From NCBI GenBank assembly GCA_963663005.2, contig CAXXHH010000014.1, positions 248,001 through 312,000 on the forward strand: a stretch of 64,000 nt of DNA, written 5' to 3'. The notes under the pieces are model-generated. The model had not been told where the DNA came from and ran no database searches. It was given only the letters and a program-made list of their open reading frames with translations. Source of the stretch: CAINVV01 sp963663005 (lineage in GTDB: Bacteria; Bacteroidota; Bacteroidia; Bacteroidales; Prolixibacteraceae). Both the position numbers and the translations under genes were made by a program. Below, piece by piece: positions 19,053 through 30,040 of this stretch. How positions within the stretch are numbered: position 1 is the stretch's first letter; each line of letters starts with the position of its first letter.

Positions 19053-22000
19053 ATGAGCATGAATGTTTTCAGAAATTTGACCAATTTTTTAAAGATTGCG
19101 ATTTGTTTACCCTTGATTTTAGTTACAATGACCATCAGTGCACAGAATAATACTATTTCAGTGACGGGTAAGGTCCTTGACAAATCGGGCGAACCAATTT
19201 TAGGCGTTACTATACTTGACCAGAAGACTAAAGAGGGATGCATTACAGATGCGAACGGTTCCTTTTCAATGAAAACGACACCGGGGTCTGTTTTAAAATT
19301 CTCTTTTATCGGATATACTCCGACTGAAGTAACGATAATCAAAGGCAAAACATCGTATGATGTTGTGCTGGCCGAGAATAATATCTTAATAGACGAGCTT
19401 GTTGTAATTGGATACGGTGTAGCAAAAAAGGAAACCCTCACAGGTGCCGTGGCTGCTGTAACAAACAAAGACATTATTACAACCAAAAATGAGAACCTGC
19501 AGAATACATTAACTGGTAAGGTTTCTGGTCTTCGGGTTCTGCAGAACTCCAGTGAACCAGGCCAATTCAACAGCACAATAGATATTCGTGGATTTGGCGC
19601 TCCACTTGTCGTTATTGACGGTGTTCCAAGAACCAATATGGCCCGTTTGGATCCGGAAGATGTTGAGAGCATTTCTGTTATCAAGGATGCCTCAGGTGCT
19701 GTTTACGGTTCGCGTGCTGCGAATGGTGTCATCATCATCACCACCAAAAAAGGAACCAAAACTGGTGCTGCAAGCATAACCTATACAGGAAATATGACCT
19801 GGCAGACGCCTTCCAATTATCCTGATTTAGTGAATGCTGCCGACTGGATGACGCTCTACAACGAGTCACAAAAACACAATGTCGACAACAGCGGTATCGT
19901 TCCAAAATATACTGCAGATGAAATTGCATCGTACCGCAACGGCACCAATGCCTCTACGAACTGGAAGGCTGCCGTCATGCGCAGGAGTGCTCCTGAAACC
20001 CAACACACAATTAGTGCTACGGGTGGCAACGACGCGATCACCTATTATACAAGTATCGGGTACCAATATCAGGGAAGTTTTCTTCAGACCGATGCTATCA
20101 ACTACAAAAAATACAACATCCGCAGCAACATCTCTGCAAAAATCAACAAGAGCCTTCAATTAGACCTGAATATGTCCGGTCTGCTTGATGATCGGCAGTC
20201 GTCTCCATATAGTTCGAACGATATCGTCAGATCCATGTGGCTGCAACATCCTATGGATAAGGTCTATTATGATGAAGCTGCAAAGAAATATGCCATGATG
20301 GACTGGAATGTGATTCTTAATCCGGTAGCGATGATGGACAAAAGTCTCGTTGGCGAGAATGACTACAAAAGCAAATGGTTCCAGTCAAACATAAGCCTGA
20401 CTTACAAAGTTCCATTCGTAAAAGGTCTCTCCATCAAACCAATGTATAGCTACGATTATACATTGAATGACAACAAAGAGTATTCGAAGAGCTTTTCATT
20501 GTATTTGCCAACAGGTGCTGAATATAAGGCAAATTCCCAGACGAGTGGCAACAGTAAGGTCACCCGCTACTTCTATGGCAAAGATGCAAGTCTTTGGCAA
20601 ATACAGTTGGCCTACGAAGGCAAATTCGGAAGCCATACGGTTCATGCTATGAATCTTCTTGAAAACTCACATTATCAAGGAGATAACTTCTACGGATCCC
20701 GCTATCTCGTACTCCCTTTACCACAATTATTTGCCGGTATAACTGATAACCAGGAAATCAAACAAAGCACTTCAAGCGGTTCCCTCTTTGATTTCGCAAA
20801 CCGCGCATCGGTTGGACGTCTCTCTTACGACTTCAAAAACCGGTACATGGCTGAATTCTCTTACCGCTACGAAGGATCTTCCAAATTTCCAAAAAATAGT
20901 CGCTGGGGATTCTTCCCTTCTGTTTCGGCTGGCTGGAGAATTTCGGATGAGAAATTCTACAAAAATTCGCCGCTGAAATTTATCAACGACATGAAACTTC
21001 GTGCTTCTTATGGTGTTACGGGCGACGACAGTGCGTTGTCTTACCAATTCATTAGTGGTTATCAATATCCGGCCTCTGGAAGCCGTACCGGTCTGCCAGC
21101 AGGATACATCTTTGGAAATTCTTTCGTCTCAGGTTCAAGCAATACAGGTCTGGCCAATAGTGCAATCACCTGGTATACAGCAAAAACACTGAATGTCGGG
21201 TTGGATGCTACTGCATGGGAAGGTTTATTGGGCGCAACAGTTGAATATTTCAACCGGGATCGTTCTGGCCTCTTGACGACAAGATTAGGCTCTCTCCCAG
21301 GTATCGTGGGCGCAAATCTTCCGCAAGAGAACCTGAACAGCGACCAGGCTAGTGGTTTTGAACTCGAATTGAGCCACACAAATCGTATCGGTGAACTGAG
21401 ATATCAGATAAAAGGAAACATCTCGTACACAAAAACGAAGACCAAATACTATGAGATGGCCAAATTGGGCAACTCTTACCTGAATTGGCGGAATGGTGTC
21501 AACGACCGGAACAACAACCTTTGGTGGGGTTATTCTGGTGACGGACGTATCACTAATTGGGATAATATCTACTACAATCCGGTTTATATCGGACGTGGAT
21601 CCGTTTTGGGCGATTACCAATATGCAGACTGGAACGGCGACGGCTGGATCAGCGACCTTGATGTACATCCGCTGGCCACCAACGGACAGGTTCCGCTCAT
21701 CAACTATGGCGTAACCCTTAGCGCTCAGTGGAGAGGTCTGGATTTGACCATGCTTCTGCAAGGTGCGGGTAAAAAATATGTTATTGCCAGAGAATTTCTC
21801 TATCAACCTCTCTGGTCCAACACCAATGCCATCAGTGACTTCATGGATCGCTGGTACCCTGCCGATCCTGCATCAGACCCGTACAATCCGGCTACGCAAT
21901 GGGTGAAGGGAGAATATGGATATACCGGTTCTTCTCCAAACGCAGCCTCCGATTTCAACATTCAGAATGCAGCCTATCTGCGATTGAAGACACTGGAAAT

Positions 22001-22214
22001 TGGATACACGTTGCCCACTAAAGTGCTCAATTATATCAATCTGAAAAGCCTGAGAATTTATGCCAGTGCATATAACCTACTCACGTTTACAAAGTTGAGA
22101 TATATGGATCCAGAGTTCTACACAAACAATACCAGCGGCTCAGGTCTGACGAATCTTGGATATAACTATCCTATTAACAAGACCTTTACGATTGGTGTAA
22201 CCGTGAAATTTTAA
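19053..22214 (+). CDS. SusC-like TonB-dependent outer-membrane transporter
   Basis: 1053 residues. Signal peptide, then a CarboxypepD_reg-like domain (about 33-115, GEPILGVTILDQKT), then the plug with the TonB-box-adjacent VVIGYG and the conserved DVESISVIKDASGAVYGSRAANGVIIITTKKG-type region (DASG at about 212), and a large beta-barrel ending in aromatic-rich GVTVKF. It imports oligosaccharides with its SusD partner, driven by TonB. No STN domain is present, so it is unlikely to signal to an anti-sigma factor. First gene of an operon with SusD and a DUF3823 protein. ATG at 19053, with a second ATG at 19059. Confidence 0.95.
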   Translation: MSMNVFRNLTNFLKIAICLPLILVTMTISAQNNTISVTGKVLDKSGEPILGVTILDQKTKEGCITDANGSFSMKTTPGSVLKFSFIGYTPTEVTIIKGKTSYDVVLAENNILIDELVVIGYGVAKKETLTGAVAAVTNKDIITTKNENLQNTLTGKVSGLRVLQNSSEPGQFNSTIDIRGFGAPLVVIDGVPRTNMARLDPEDVESISVIKDASGAVYGSRAANGVIIITTKKGTKTGAASITYTGNMTWQTPSNYPDLVNAADWMTLYNESQKHNVDNSGIVPKYTADEIASYRNGTNASTNWKAAVMRRSAPETQHTISATGGNDAITYYTSIGYQYQGSFLQTDAINYKKYNIRSNISAKINKSLQLDLNMSGLLDDRQSSPYSSNDIVRSMWLQHPMDKVYYDEAAKKYAMMDWNVILNPVAMMDKSLVGENDYKSKWFQSNISLTYKVPFVKGLSIKPMYSYDYTLNDNKEYSKSFSLYLPTGAEYKANSQTSGNSKVTRYFYGKDASLWQIQLAYEGKFGSHTVHAMNLLENSHYQGDNFYGSRYLVLPLPQLFAGITDNQEIKQSTSSGSLFDFANRASVGRLSYDFKNRYMAEFSYRYEGSSKFPKNSRWGFFPSVSAGWRISDEKFYKNSPLKFINDMKLRASYGVTGDDSALSYQFISGYQYPASGSRTGLPAGYIFGNSFVSGSSNTGLANSAITWYTAKTLNVGLDATAWEGLLGATVEYFNRDRSGLLTTRLGSLPGIVGANLPQENLNSDQASGFELELSHTNRIGELRYQIKGNISYTKTKTKYYEMAKLGNSYLNWRNGVNDRNNNLWWGYSGDGRITNWDNIYYNPVYIGRGSVLGDYQYADWNGDGWISDLDVHPLATNGQVPLINYGVTLSAQWRGLDLTMLLQGAGKKYVIAREFLYQPLWSNTNAISDFMDRWYPADPASDPYNPATQWVKGEYGYTGSSPNAASDFNIQNAAYLRLKTLEIGYTLPTKVLNYINLKSLRIYASAYNLLTFTKLRYMDPEFYTNNTSGSGLTNLGYNYPINKTFTIGVTVKF

Positions 22215-22226
22215 ACTTGACGAAAT

Positions 22227-24185
22227 ATGAAACTGAAAAAAATCTTACTGATCATAGGTTTGAGTGTCTCCATGTCAGCATGCACCGATTTGGATATTCC
22301 CCCTATAAATTTATTGGGCGAGAATGATATCTACGGCAGTAGCGAAGGCGTAATGAGTAATATTGCCCGAATCTACAGCAGGCTTCCGATTGAGGATTTT
22401 AAATATCACTACCCCACAGGTTTCAACTACAATGGCACCCAGTATAAGCAAATGTGCTGCCTGACCGGCGAAGCTGTCGGCCGGGACACGCAAGCTGCCG
22501 ATAACGAAGGGTTCTCCTATTGGGATGAGGGATATTCACAAATCCGTGATATCAATATGCTACTCCTGAAACTTCCGCAGTATTCATCCTCTTTGCTCGC
22601 CGCAGATGTTAAAACGTTCCTGGCAGAGGCTCGCTTTGCCCGCGCGTACACCTATTTTGCCCTTGTAAAAAGGTACGGCGGAGTTCCTCTTGTAGATGCT
22701 ATTGTAGATTATCCGGCTTCTGTCGATATGGACGGAACGCACTTCTACCGGGCCTCCGAAGAGGCAATCTGGGATTTCATTGCATCCGATCTTGATTATG
22801 CAATTCTGAACCTTCCCGACAATTCCCCAGCTAAAGGTCGGGTGAATAAATTTGTTGCTGCGGCATTTAAATCCCGCGCAATGCTTTACGCAGGTAGTAT
22901 TGCGAAATACAATACGGTAAATGATGTTCAGGATCAAAACGGAAAGTCAGTACGCATCTGCGGTGTTCCCTCAACCCGTGCAAACGACTACTTCAAAGCC
23001 GCGTATGATGCAGCCAAATTGGTTGTCGACTCAAAGAAATATTCCTTGTACAAAGGACTATGGAAAGCGGGTGATCTGACTGCCCAATACAACAATTTCA
23101 GAAATTTGTTTCTGACCGAAACGACAGAGAATATCTTCGTGAAGTATTATGATGCAACAAACAGCACGCATGATTACGACGAGTCAGTACAACCTGCACA
23201 GACAAAATCCGGAGGTAACGACTCGGAAGTTAATCCATCGATAGACTTCGTCGAAATGTTCGACGGAATTGCTAAGGATAAGAATGGTCATTTCAAAAAC
23301 ATTGACGATAATGGCAAATACTATCTGTACAGTTCTCCTTTGAGTGCTTTCGCGACTGCGGAACCCCGTTTGCGTGCAACTGTAATCCTTCCAATGGATA
23401 CATACAGAAATCAAACAATTGAAATTCGTCGTGGCATTTGGACCGGTGATGCAAGTCAGGGTATTAGTCCACTGGCAAATGAAGGTGATATAGGGAACTG
23501 CAATGAATTGACAAACCCCAACCTCCGTCTTGCTTCTGCCTTAGGATCCAATCCTGCAGTAACCCTGAAGGCCGGCGATCCAAACGGGACAACAATGAAG
23601 TGCGCGGGCGTAAATGGACCGGTTTCCAACTGGGATTTCGGTAATGTAGGTGGCATTTATCTTCGCAAATATTTGGCTGAAAGTGGTACAACTAACGGGT
23701 TTTACTCTACACAGGCCTGGATTGAGATTCGCTTCGCAGAAGTTCTCCTGAACCAGGCAGAGGCAGCCTTCGAATTGTATAGGGCTGGCATCTCTTCGGT
23801 TGATGGATACCGCACAGTGGCTTTCAACAACATCAACAGCATCCGCGATCGCGCCGGAGCAACCTTGCTTGCCAGTGAGTCTAACCTTGACAAGATCGAA
23901 ATAGTTCGCATCGAACGACGCAAAGAGCTGGCTTTCGAGAACAAAACCTATTGGGATCTCAAACGCTGGAGAGTTCTCTATGATGAGCAAAACAACAGGC
24001 GTTTCCGTATTCTCAATTCGTTCTATTCAACCGACGCTCAGAAATATTTCCTTTCTGTCAAATTCCAGGAGCCACGTGGTGGTTACCAGTATATTTTCAC
24101 GTATGATTCGAGATATTATTATCAACCGGTTCCTGCATCAGAAATAAACAAGAACCCGAATTGTAAACAAAACCCAGGCTTTTAA
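22227..24185 (+). CDS. SusD-like nutrient-binding lipoprotein
   Basis: 652 residues. The lipoprotein signal has Cys in MSACTD. RagB/SusD architecture: N-terminal helical TPR region (RFARAYTYFALVKRYGGVPLVD-type motif near residue 135) and a C-terminal part with the typical RAEVLLNQAEA-like helix, the INSIRDRAG motif, IRIERRKELAFE-type segment and an end that reads YYQPVPASEINKNPN. It forms the lid of the SusC channel and binds glycans at the surface. It starts 12 bases after SusC, clearly the same operon. Confidence 0.95.
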   Translation: MKLKKILLIIGLSVSMSACTDLDIPPINLLGENDIYGSSEGVMSNIARIYSRLPIEDFKYHYPTGFNYNGTQYKQMCCLTGEAVGRDTQAADNEGFSYWDEGYSQIRDINMLLLKLPQYSSSLLAADVKTFLAEARFARAYTYFALVKRYGGVPLVDAIVDYPASVDMDGTHFYRASEEAIWDFIASDLDYAILNLPDNSPAKGRVNKFVAAAFKSRAMLYAGSIAKYNTVNDVQDQNGKSVRICGVPSTRANDYFKAAYDAAKLVVDSKKYSLYKGLWKAGDLTAQYNNFRNLFLTETTENIFVKYYDATNSTHDYDESVQPAQTKSGGNDSEVNPSIDFVEMFDGIAKDKNGHFKNIDDNGKYYLYSSPLSAFATAEPRLRATVILPMDTYRNQTIEIRRGIWTGDASQGISPLANEGDIGNCNELTNPNLRLASALGSNPAVTLKAGDPNGTTMKCAGVNGPVSNWDFGNVGGIYLRKYLAESGTTNGFYSTQAWIEIRFAEVLLNQAEAAFELYRAGISSVDGYRTVAFNNINSIRDRAGATLLASESNLDKIEIVRIERRKELAFENKTYWDLKRWRVLYDEQNNRRFRILNSFYSTDAQKYFLSVKFQEPRGGYQYIFTYDSRYYYQPVPASEINKNPNCKQNPGF

Positions 24186-24206
24186 TCCAATTCAAAGTTT
24201 ATCGAA

Positions 24207-24956
24207 ATGAAAAGTATCAAAAATTTTGCGCTATTGATTTTTCTCCTGGCAGGTATCGTTTCTTGCGAAAAAGACAACTATAAATTTCCGGCCGAGACAT
24301 TCAAAGGATCGTTCGTGGACGCAACAACAAAAGAGCCTTTCCAAACGGCCATAGGCGGCACCGGCATCCGCATAGCCATGATGGAATACAGCTGGAGCGA
24401 CAATCCGACACCTTTTTATATGTACTGTATGATGGACGGCGTGTTCAACAATACAAAAATATTTGAAGGCAAGTATGGAATTAAACCGGCTGGCGCATTT
24501 GTTCCACTTCCCGAAGAAATAATTGAGGTGAAAGGTACGGTCGAAAAGCAATATTCCGTTGAACCATTCCTGCGTGTAACATGGGTTGGAGAACCTGTTG
24601 TCAATGCCAATGGCACTGTGACAGCTCAGGTAAAGATTTCCCGTGGTACCACAAACACGGCTTATCAACAGGCGCTGAAAGAAGTTTGGCTGTATGTCAA
24701 CGAGACAGATTATGTTGGCGACTTCAGTTACAGTCCGAACTATTCAACAAAACTAATCAGTACAACGTTGCCTAAGCTGGATGAAGTTGTTACCGTTACC
24801 TCTGGTTGGCCTGCAGGCGTCGGCACCGGTACCCAACGTTCGTTTCCAGCCTACTCCAGAAAATTTTTCCTGAGAGTTGGCGCCAGAATCGACGTTCAGG
24901 TTAACAGCACCAATGTGTTTAACTACACAACGATCAAAGAAATCACAACAAAGTAA
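24207..24956 (+). CDS. DUF3823-type surface lipoprotein
   Basis: 249 residues with a lipoprotein signal (IVSC) followed by an N-terminal carboxypeptidase-regulatory-like beta domain (FKGSFVDATTKEPFQTAIGGTGIRI) and a second beta domain rich in aromatic and Thr/Val residues. This matches the two-part DUF3823 family found just after SusD in many Bacteroidota PULs. Role is probably surface glycan binding, like SusE/SusF. It is the last gene of the operon, 21 bases after SusD and followed by a strong terminator. Confidence 0.85.
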   Translation: MKSIKNFALLIFLLAGIVSCEKDNYKFPAETFKGSFVDATTKEPFQTAIGGTGIRIAMMEYSWSDNPTPFYMYCMMDGVFNNTKIFEGKYGIKPAGAFVPLPEEIIEVKGTVEKQYSVEPFLRVTWVGEPVVNANGTVTAQVKISRGTTNTAYQQALKEVWLYVNETDYVGDFSYSPNYSTKLISTTLPKLDEVVTVTSGWPAGVGTGTQRSFPAYSRKFFLRVGARIDVQVNSTNVFNYTTIKEITTK

Positions 24957-24973
24957 TTTTCAATTTTAAGGTG

Positions 24974-25012
24974 GTACCCCAAAGGTTGTCTCTGACAATT
25001 CCTTTGGGGTAC
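24974..25012 (+). terminator. Strong terminator of the SusCD-DUF3823 operon
   Basis: GTACCCCAAAGG (24974-24985) pairs perfectly with CCTTTGGGGTAC (25001-25012). The stem continues inward with TTGTC/GACAA after a two-base bulge. A T-rich stretch (TCTACTTTT) follows. Confidence 0.85.
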
Positions 25013-25216
25013 TCTACTTTTAGCAGATTCAGGAATCCACCTGTTTTAAATCATTCAAAAACATTTTATACATTTATCTCGAATTGCTGAAGGACAAATT
25101 TACCTGACAAAACAAATGAATTTCACAAGAGAAAATTTTCACCTCAACCGAAAATGAATTGTTGAGCATGGCTTTGCTGATTTTCAATTTCACAGTCCTT
25201 CAAAAAAATTTTAAGC

Positions 25217-25959
25217 ATGATAAAACTTGAAGTAAATCATAATAGTTCAACGCCACTCCACATGCAGGCGGAGAAGCTTATCAGAGAGCTGGCTGCAAAA
25301 AAGGAGTATCAGGAAGGGAAAATACTCCCCAGCGAAGTTGAACTTTCGCAGCAACTTGGCATCTCCAGAAATACCCTAAGGCACGCCATTCTGAAGTTGG
25401 TGAATGAAGGATTATTATCCCGTAAAAAAGGGTACGGAACAAAGGTTTCAAGGAAGGGAGTCCTCGGCAGAGCAAAAAATTGGCTTAGTTTCTCTCAGGA
25501 AATGAAGGCATTGGGCATTGAAGTCTTCAATTTCGAACTGCACGTCAGTTGGCAAATTCCCGAAAGTGACGTGTTGTTGTTCTTCGATCTAAAACCCGAC
25601 ACGCGCGTACTTACTCTGGAAAGATTAAGGGGCAAGGAAGATTTCCCGTTCGTTTTCTTCATTTCATATTTCAATCCGGCCATCGGTATTACAGGTAACG
25701 ACGATTTCAGCAAACCGCTGTATGAAATTCTGGAAGAAAAATACAATGTCAGAGCATCGATTTCATATGAGGAAGTCAGCGCTATTAAAGTCACTCCTTT
25801 CATTTGCAAAAAACTGAAACTGTGCCATTGATGACCCTGTCCTTTTCAGAAAAAGATTTGTCTATGACGAAAACAAACGTCCCATAGAATTTAATTACGG
25901 ATATTACCGCGGCGATAGTTTTGTTGTACACGGTCGAAAGCGAACGGAAATCGCTGTAA
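25217..25959 (+). pseudogene. GntR/HutC-family transcriptional regulator, two frameshifts
   Basis: The intact first part (25217-25831, 204 residues) has a GntR winged HTH (residues 10-75, LPSEVELSQQLGISRNTLRHAI) and most of a UTRA ligand-binding domain. The stop at 25829 is premature. In the next frame the sequence goes on as DDPVLFRKRFVYDENKRPIEF to a normal UTRA ending, needing a +1 shift near 25820-25830. A second +1 shift near 25915-25922 (TTTGTTGTAC in place of TTTGTGTAC) restores YTVESERKSL and a stop at 25957-25959. The joined product would be about 247 residues, the family's normal length. Either a recent pseudogene or base-calling errors. It sits between the SusCD operon and GH2 and would probably have sensed a sugar phosphate. 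Confidence 0.85.
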
Positions 25960-26032
25960 TGTGAACATTGTCATGAGAGCCTTTCAATAAGTTGAGCTAA
26001 ATGGCTCACCTCCTCTTCGAAATTTAGTAACG

Positions 26033-29000
26033 ATGAAAAATAAAATCCTTTTTTGCTGCGCCTTTCTTTTTTTCGTTTTTCTCGCTCATAGAAAAAATCA
26101 AATGCACAGCAAATCTACCAGCATGTTTTCAACCCGATGGGTGGTTTTGTGAATGAGGCTGAGAAGCCATTTCGCGACGAATTATGCCTGAACGGGAAAT
26201 GGCAGTTTATGCCGGTATTCGAAACCGCTATGGCAAAATTTGTCAAACCTGATCAGTTTCAATGGGATGCCGGTGCCCTTGAAAGTTCCTTCCCCATGGA
26301 ACGTCAACTCGTTTTCACAGTCCGACGGTGGCGACTTCCTCTCTTTTCCTTCCTATCCCAAATCATGGGAGAAGGCGCAGATGGGCTGGATGAAAAAAGA
26401 TTTTATTTTGCCAGAAAGCTGGACTGGAAAACTCGTAAAACTGCATTTTGAGGCCATTGCAGGATTTGCCAAAATCTATGTTAATGGGAAGCTGGCTGGA
26501 GAAAACCTCGATATCTTTTTCCCAACTGAAATTGATGTCACCAATCTCCTCAAAAAGGGAAATAACGAAATCCTGGTAGGCGTTGCGAAGGCTAGTCTGA
26601 CAGATGTTCCCGGAAAATATGGACGTCGCAACTATGTTGCCGGATCGTTCTGGGGACAACATATTGCCGGTATTTGGCAGGATGTCGCACTGATTGCTGT
26701 GCCTGAGGTTTACATCTCCAATGTGTTTGTGCAACCCGATGTAAAGAATGATCAGTTGTCGTTTGCTGTGAGTGTAAAGAATAATACGCTAAACAACCAA
26801 ACGGTCCGACTAAATGCATCGGTCCGGAGTTGGGAAAAAAAGTCAACAACAGACATCAATCTGGCTCCGGAAAGCAACGGCGCCCTAAAAGAGGAAGTTT
26901 TACAAATTCTGAATGACGAAAAAATTAAACTGAAGCCGGGCGACAGTACAACCATCACCTTGCATAAAAAAGTAAACGGAAGCCTGAAAAACTGGGCCCC
27001 TGAATCTCCCAACCTGTATGGGGCGCTTATAAGCTTGAATACCGAAAATAAACAGGCAGCCGACATCAAATATACCCGCTTTGGGTGGCGTCAGTTCTCC
27101 ATCAATGGAACTGAACTGCTGCTGAATGGCAAACGTATTTTCCTGAAAGGCGACTCGTGGCATTTTATGGGCATTTCGCAGATGACACGTCGCTATGCCT
27201 GGGGCTGGTTTAAAATGCTGAAAGATGCCAACGCCAATGCTGTCCGCCTGCATGCGCAGCCTTACCCTTCGTTCTATCTTGATGTTGCCGACGAAATGGG
27301 AATTTGTGTGCTCGATGAAACCGGGATTTGGTCGAGCGACGGCGGACCGAAAATGGATTCGGACGACTATTGGGTGTACTGCCAGAAACATGTAAAAAGT
27401 CTGGTGATGCGCGACCGTAACCACCCTTCCGTCTTCGGCTGGAGTGTCTGTAACGAAACCGTTCCAGTGGTGATCAACGTCTTTCATGCTCCTGAAACGA
27501 TTGTCCAGCGCCAGATTGATGAAATAAACAAATGGGTGAAAATTGTCAGAAGTCTGGATTCAAGCCGCGACTGGATTTCCGGGGATGGTGAAGAAATGCG
27601 CCCAACTGACCTTCCAACCGTTATCGGCCATTACGGAAACGAAGGTTCCATGAAAAAATGGTCGTCTGAGGGAAAACCCTGGGGCGTTGGCGAAACAGGC
27701 ATGGGATACTATGGCTCACCTAAGCAGATTTCGGCAATAAATGGAAATCGCGCGTATGAATCGATGCAGGGCCGCATGGAAGGCCTTGCAACTGAGGCCT
27801 ATGATCTGATCGGGAAACAGCAAAAATACGATGCGACCTATGCCAGCGTATTCAATATCATCTGGTATGGTTTGAAACCGCTGGAGTTCGGATTGAAAGA
27901 CACCACCCGTAGCTCCAAACCCGACGATGGAATTTTCTTTCCTAATTTCCGGGAAGGAATTCCGGGAGTCCAGCCCGAGCGCTTAGGGCCATATGTCAGC
28001 ACTCTCAATCCTGGATATGACCCATCGTTGCCCTTGTATAAGCCATGGCCGATGTTTTATGCAATTCAGGCAATCAATTCCAACCCGGTAAAACCGTTTA
28101 AAATTGAGACAAAACCGCTACCGGCAGCAGCATTACAACCAACCACAACGTACGCTGAAGTTGGGATTATTTCGGGACCGGACAGTCCGATGAAAGAGTG
28201 GCTCTCCGGACTTGGTGTTCCGTTTGTCGAACCCAATCCCAAAAAAGTCCCGAGTCTGATTATAATTGATGGCAGTTCACCTGTTCCCGGATCGGGTTCA
28301 AGGCTGATGGTCGACGCATGTTTAAAAGCTGGCGGAAAAATCCTGGTATGGGGCATATCGCCGGAAGGTCTGGATCAGCTCAACACACTTCTTCCTAAAA
28401 GCCTGATGCTGACGGAACGCAAAGCCACATCCTTTATCAAGAAGCAGAATGATGCGATAATCGGAGCGCTGGATAACAAAGATTTTTATTTCTCTGAGTT
28501 GAGCCGTATGCCAGTAATGAAATACGGACTGAGCGGCGAAATCGTAAAAAATGGAGAAATTTTACTGGAAGCCTGTAATACGGACTGGAACCGCTGGAAC
28601 GGACACGGTGAAAACGTAAAAACTGCCGCCGTCGTGCGTAGCGAGAGGGAAACGAAAGCCGATGGACCAGCCATTGTTAAGTACCAGTCCGGTGCCGGAC
28701 AGCTGTACCTGTGCACTGTAGAGTTGCAGTCGTTGAAAGCCGAGGGCGAAGAAATGAGCAAGACGCTGCTCCGAAATCTGGGCATCGTGCTAAAAAATGT
28801 TCCGGTAAGCAGCCGCAAAGCGCTCGCAGCGAACGGTGGCCTTGAGCAGGCTATCGTGATTTCCGTTGGAGGGAATCCTGCTGAAGAGATTGGCGCTTTG
28901 AACAACTCGCAATTTGTAGCTAAATATGAAACCGGTCAGCCCGGACTAATCCAAACCAACACATCAGGATATTTCGACCTGTCCAAAACCGGGTTAAAGC

Positions 29001-29338
29001 AGGGAGAAGTCCAGGGGTCACGGGAAATTTATCTGAGTTTCTGGGTCTTCAGTCCGCGTTCAATGGTCAACCTATTGGTCGAGCCGGATATGCCCAAACT
29101 GGATTTGGTCATCGAAGGCCGACTGGATCGCAAAGTATTTGTAAACGGAACTTTGTTTGCCACCGAAGGCATTTCCGGGAAAGAAAAACTCGAGAACCTT
29201 CCGCTGGATAAAGGATGGAACCACGTGGTGATTAAACTGGGCCGCGATCCGGAATCGCGCAGGTGGCAGACCCGCGTCAGCTTACAGTCGAACCGGGAAG
29301 ATTACCTTAAACAGATTAAATCATCGGTCGGACAGTAA
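26033..29338 (+). pseudogene. GH2-family glycoside hydrolase, 5' end broken by two frameshifts
   Basis: The long intact part runs from 26240 to 29338 (1032 residues). The true start is probably ATG 26033 with a signal peptide. The frame then changes near 26085-26092 (one base missing before an A-run), runs through NAQQIYQHVFNPMGGFVNEAE and LNGKWQF, and changes again near 26255-26270 into the long frame. GH2 features: jelly-roll sugar-binding domain, Ig-like domain, and a TIM barrel with acid/base Glu in SVCNETVP (codon 27455-27457) and nucleophile Glu in VGETGMG (27692-27694). The C-terminal 130 residues look like an added beta-sandwich. Substrate is probably a beta-galactoside, beta-mannoside or beta-glucuronide; it cannot be narrowed further. 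If the shifts are errors, this is an intact exported enzyme of about 1100 residues. Confidence 0.85.
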
Positions 29339-29340
29339 AA

Positions 29341-29370
29341 CATTTCCCGGACGGCACTACCCGGGAAATG
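29341..29370. terminator. Bidirectional terminator between GH2 and DsrE-like genes
   Basis: CATTTCCCGG (29341-29350) and CCGGGAAATG (29361-29370) form a perfect 10-bp stem around a 10-base loop, with a T-rich run downstream on the plus strand (TTTATCCTTTTT). The genes on both sides converge on it. Confidence 0.8.
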
Positions 29371-29383
29371 CCATTTATCCTTT

Positions 29384-29707
29384 TTAGAATGTCACCGTTT
29401 TATCAGCCCAAACGACGACATTCACACAATCAACCATTGTCGAAATTGGACAGACCTCCAATGAATCTTCAAGGTGGCGCGATTTGATACAAGTTCCGCA
29501 GGCAAGGATTTCGCCTCCGGCGTTAACATAATTGTGCAACTGTTCATCCACATTGTATTTATCGTGGGTTAACCCTTCACATTCAACGGCCTCGCCCATT
29601 AAAAATACTTTTGTTTCGTGGCCCTGTTTCTTAGCAGTAACCGCAAAGCGAAATGCATTCCATGCTTTTTCGTATTCTTTTGTTTCGATAATAATTCCAA
29701 TCTTCAT
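29384..29707 (-). CDS. DsrE/TusD/YchN-like small sulfur-relay family protein
   Basis: 107 residues, whole-length match in pattern to the DsrE-like fold: beta-strand start MKIGIIIETKEYEKAWNAFRFA, KVFLMGEAVE, then a late ACGTCIKSRH segment with two cysteines where sulfur-transfer members carry their active Cys. Cytosolic. It is a single gene, with its own terminator shared with GH2. Role is probably sulfur or persulfide handling, or a nearby redox function; not known precisely. Confidence 0.8.
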   Translation of the reverse strand: MKIGIIIETKEYEKAWNAFRFAVTAKKQGHETKVFLMGEAVECEGLTHDKYNVDEQLHNYVNAGGEILACGTCIKSRHLEDSLEVCPISTMVDCVNVVVWADKTVTF

Positions 29708-30040
29708 TTTGTTGCTTCTTAGAATGTTAATACCTGATATTCATTTTGGTGATTTAAGTAAAGAAAATTAATCACAGAACATAAATTTAAAAAATTATGC
29801 GAATGTAGAAAAGACATGCGGTATTCAATGGCACCATCGAATATTCGCATAACCTCGCTTTTTAAAATTCAGGTAAAATTTAGAAATTGAAATCCGAGTT
29901 AAGCCAGTGAGGCAAAATTTCAAATCACAGCGCTCAAGTCTCAACGATAATTTTTATATTTATACCTTCTACCGTAGTATCCAAAAAATTACATCTCAAG
30001 CACTTAAAAGACCGAAATTTTCATCTGAACCTAACCGTCT
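29708..30040. other. 333-bp intergenic region with a 10-bp inverted repeat
   Basis: No gene is visible. TTATGCGAAT (29795-29804) and ATTCGCATAA (29843-29852) form a perfect inverted repeat with a 38-base spacer. It lies upstream of both the minus-strand DsrE-like gene and the plus-strand protease gene, so it may be an operator. The 80 bases before the protease start are AT-rich with no convincing TAnnTTTG. Confidence 0.35.
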
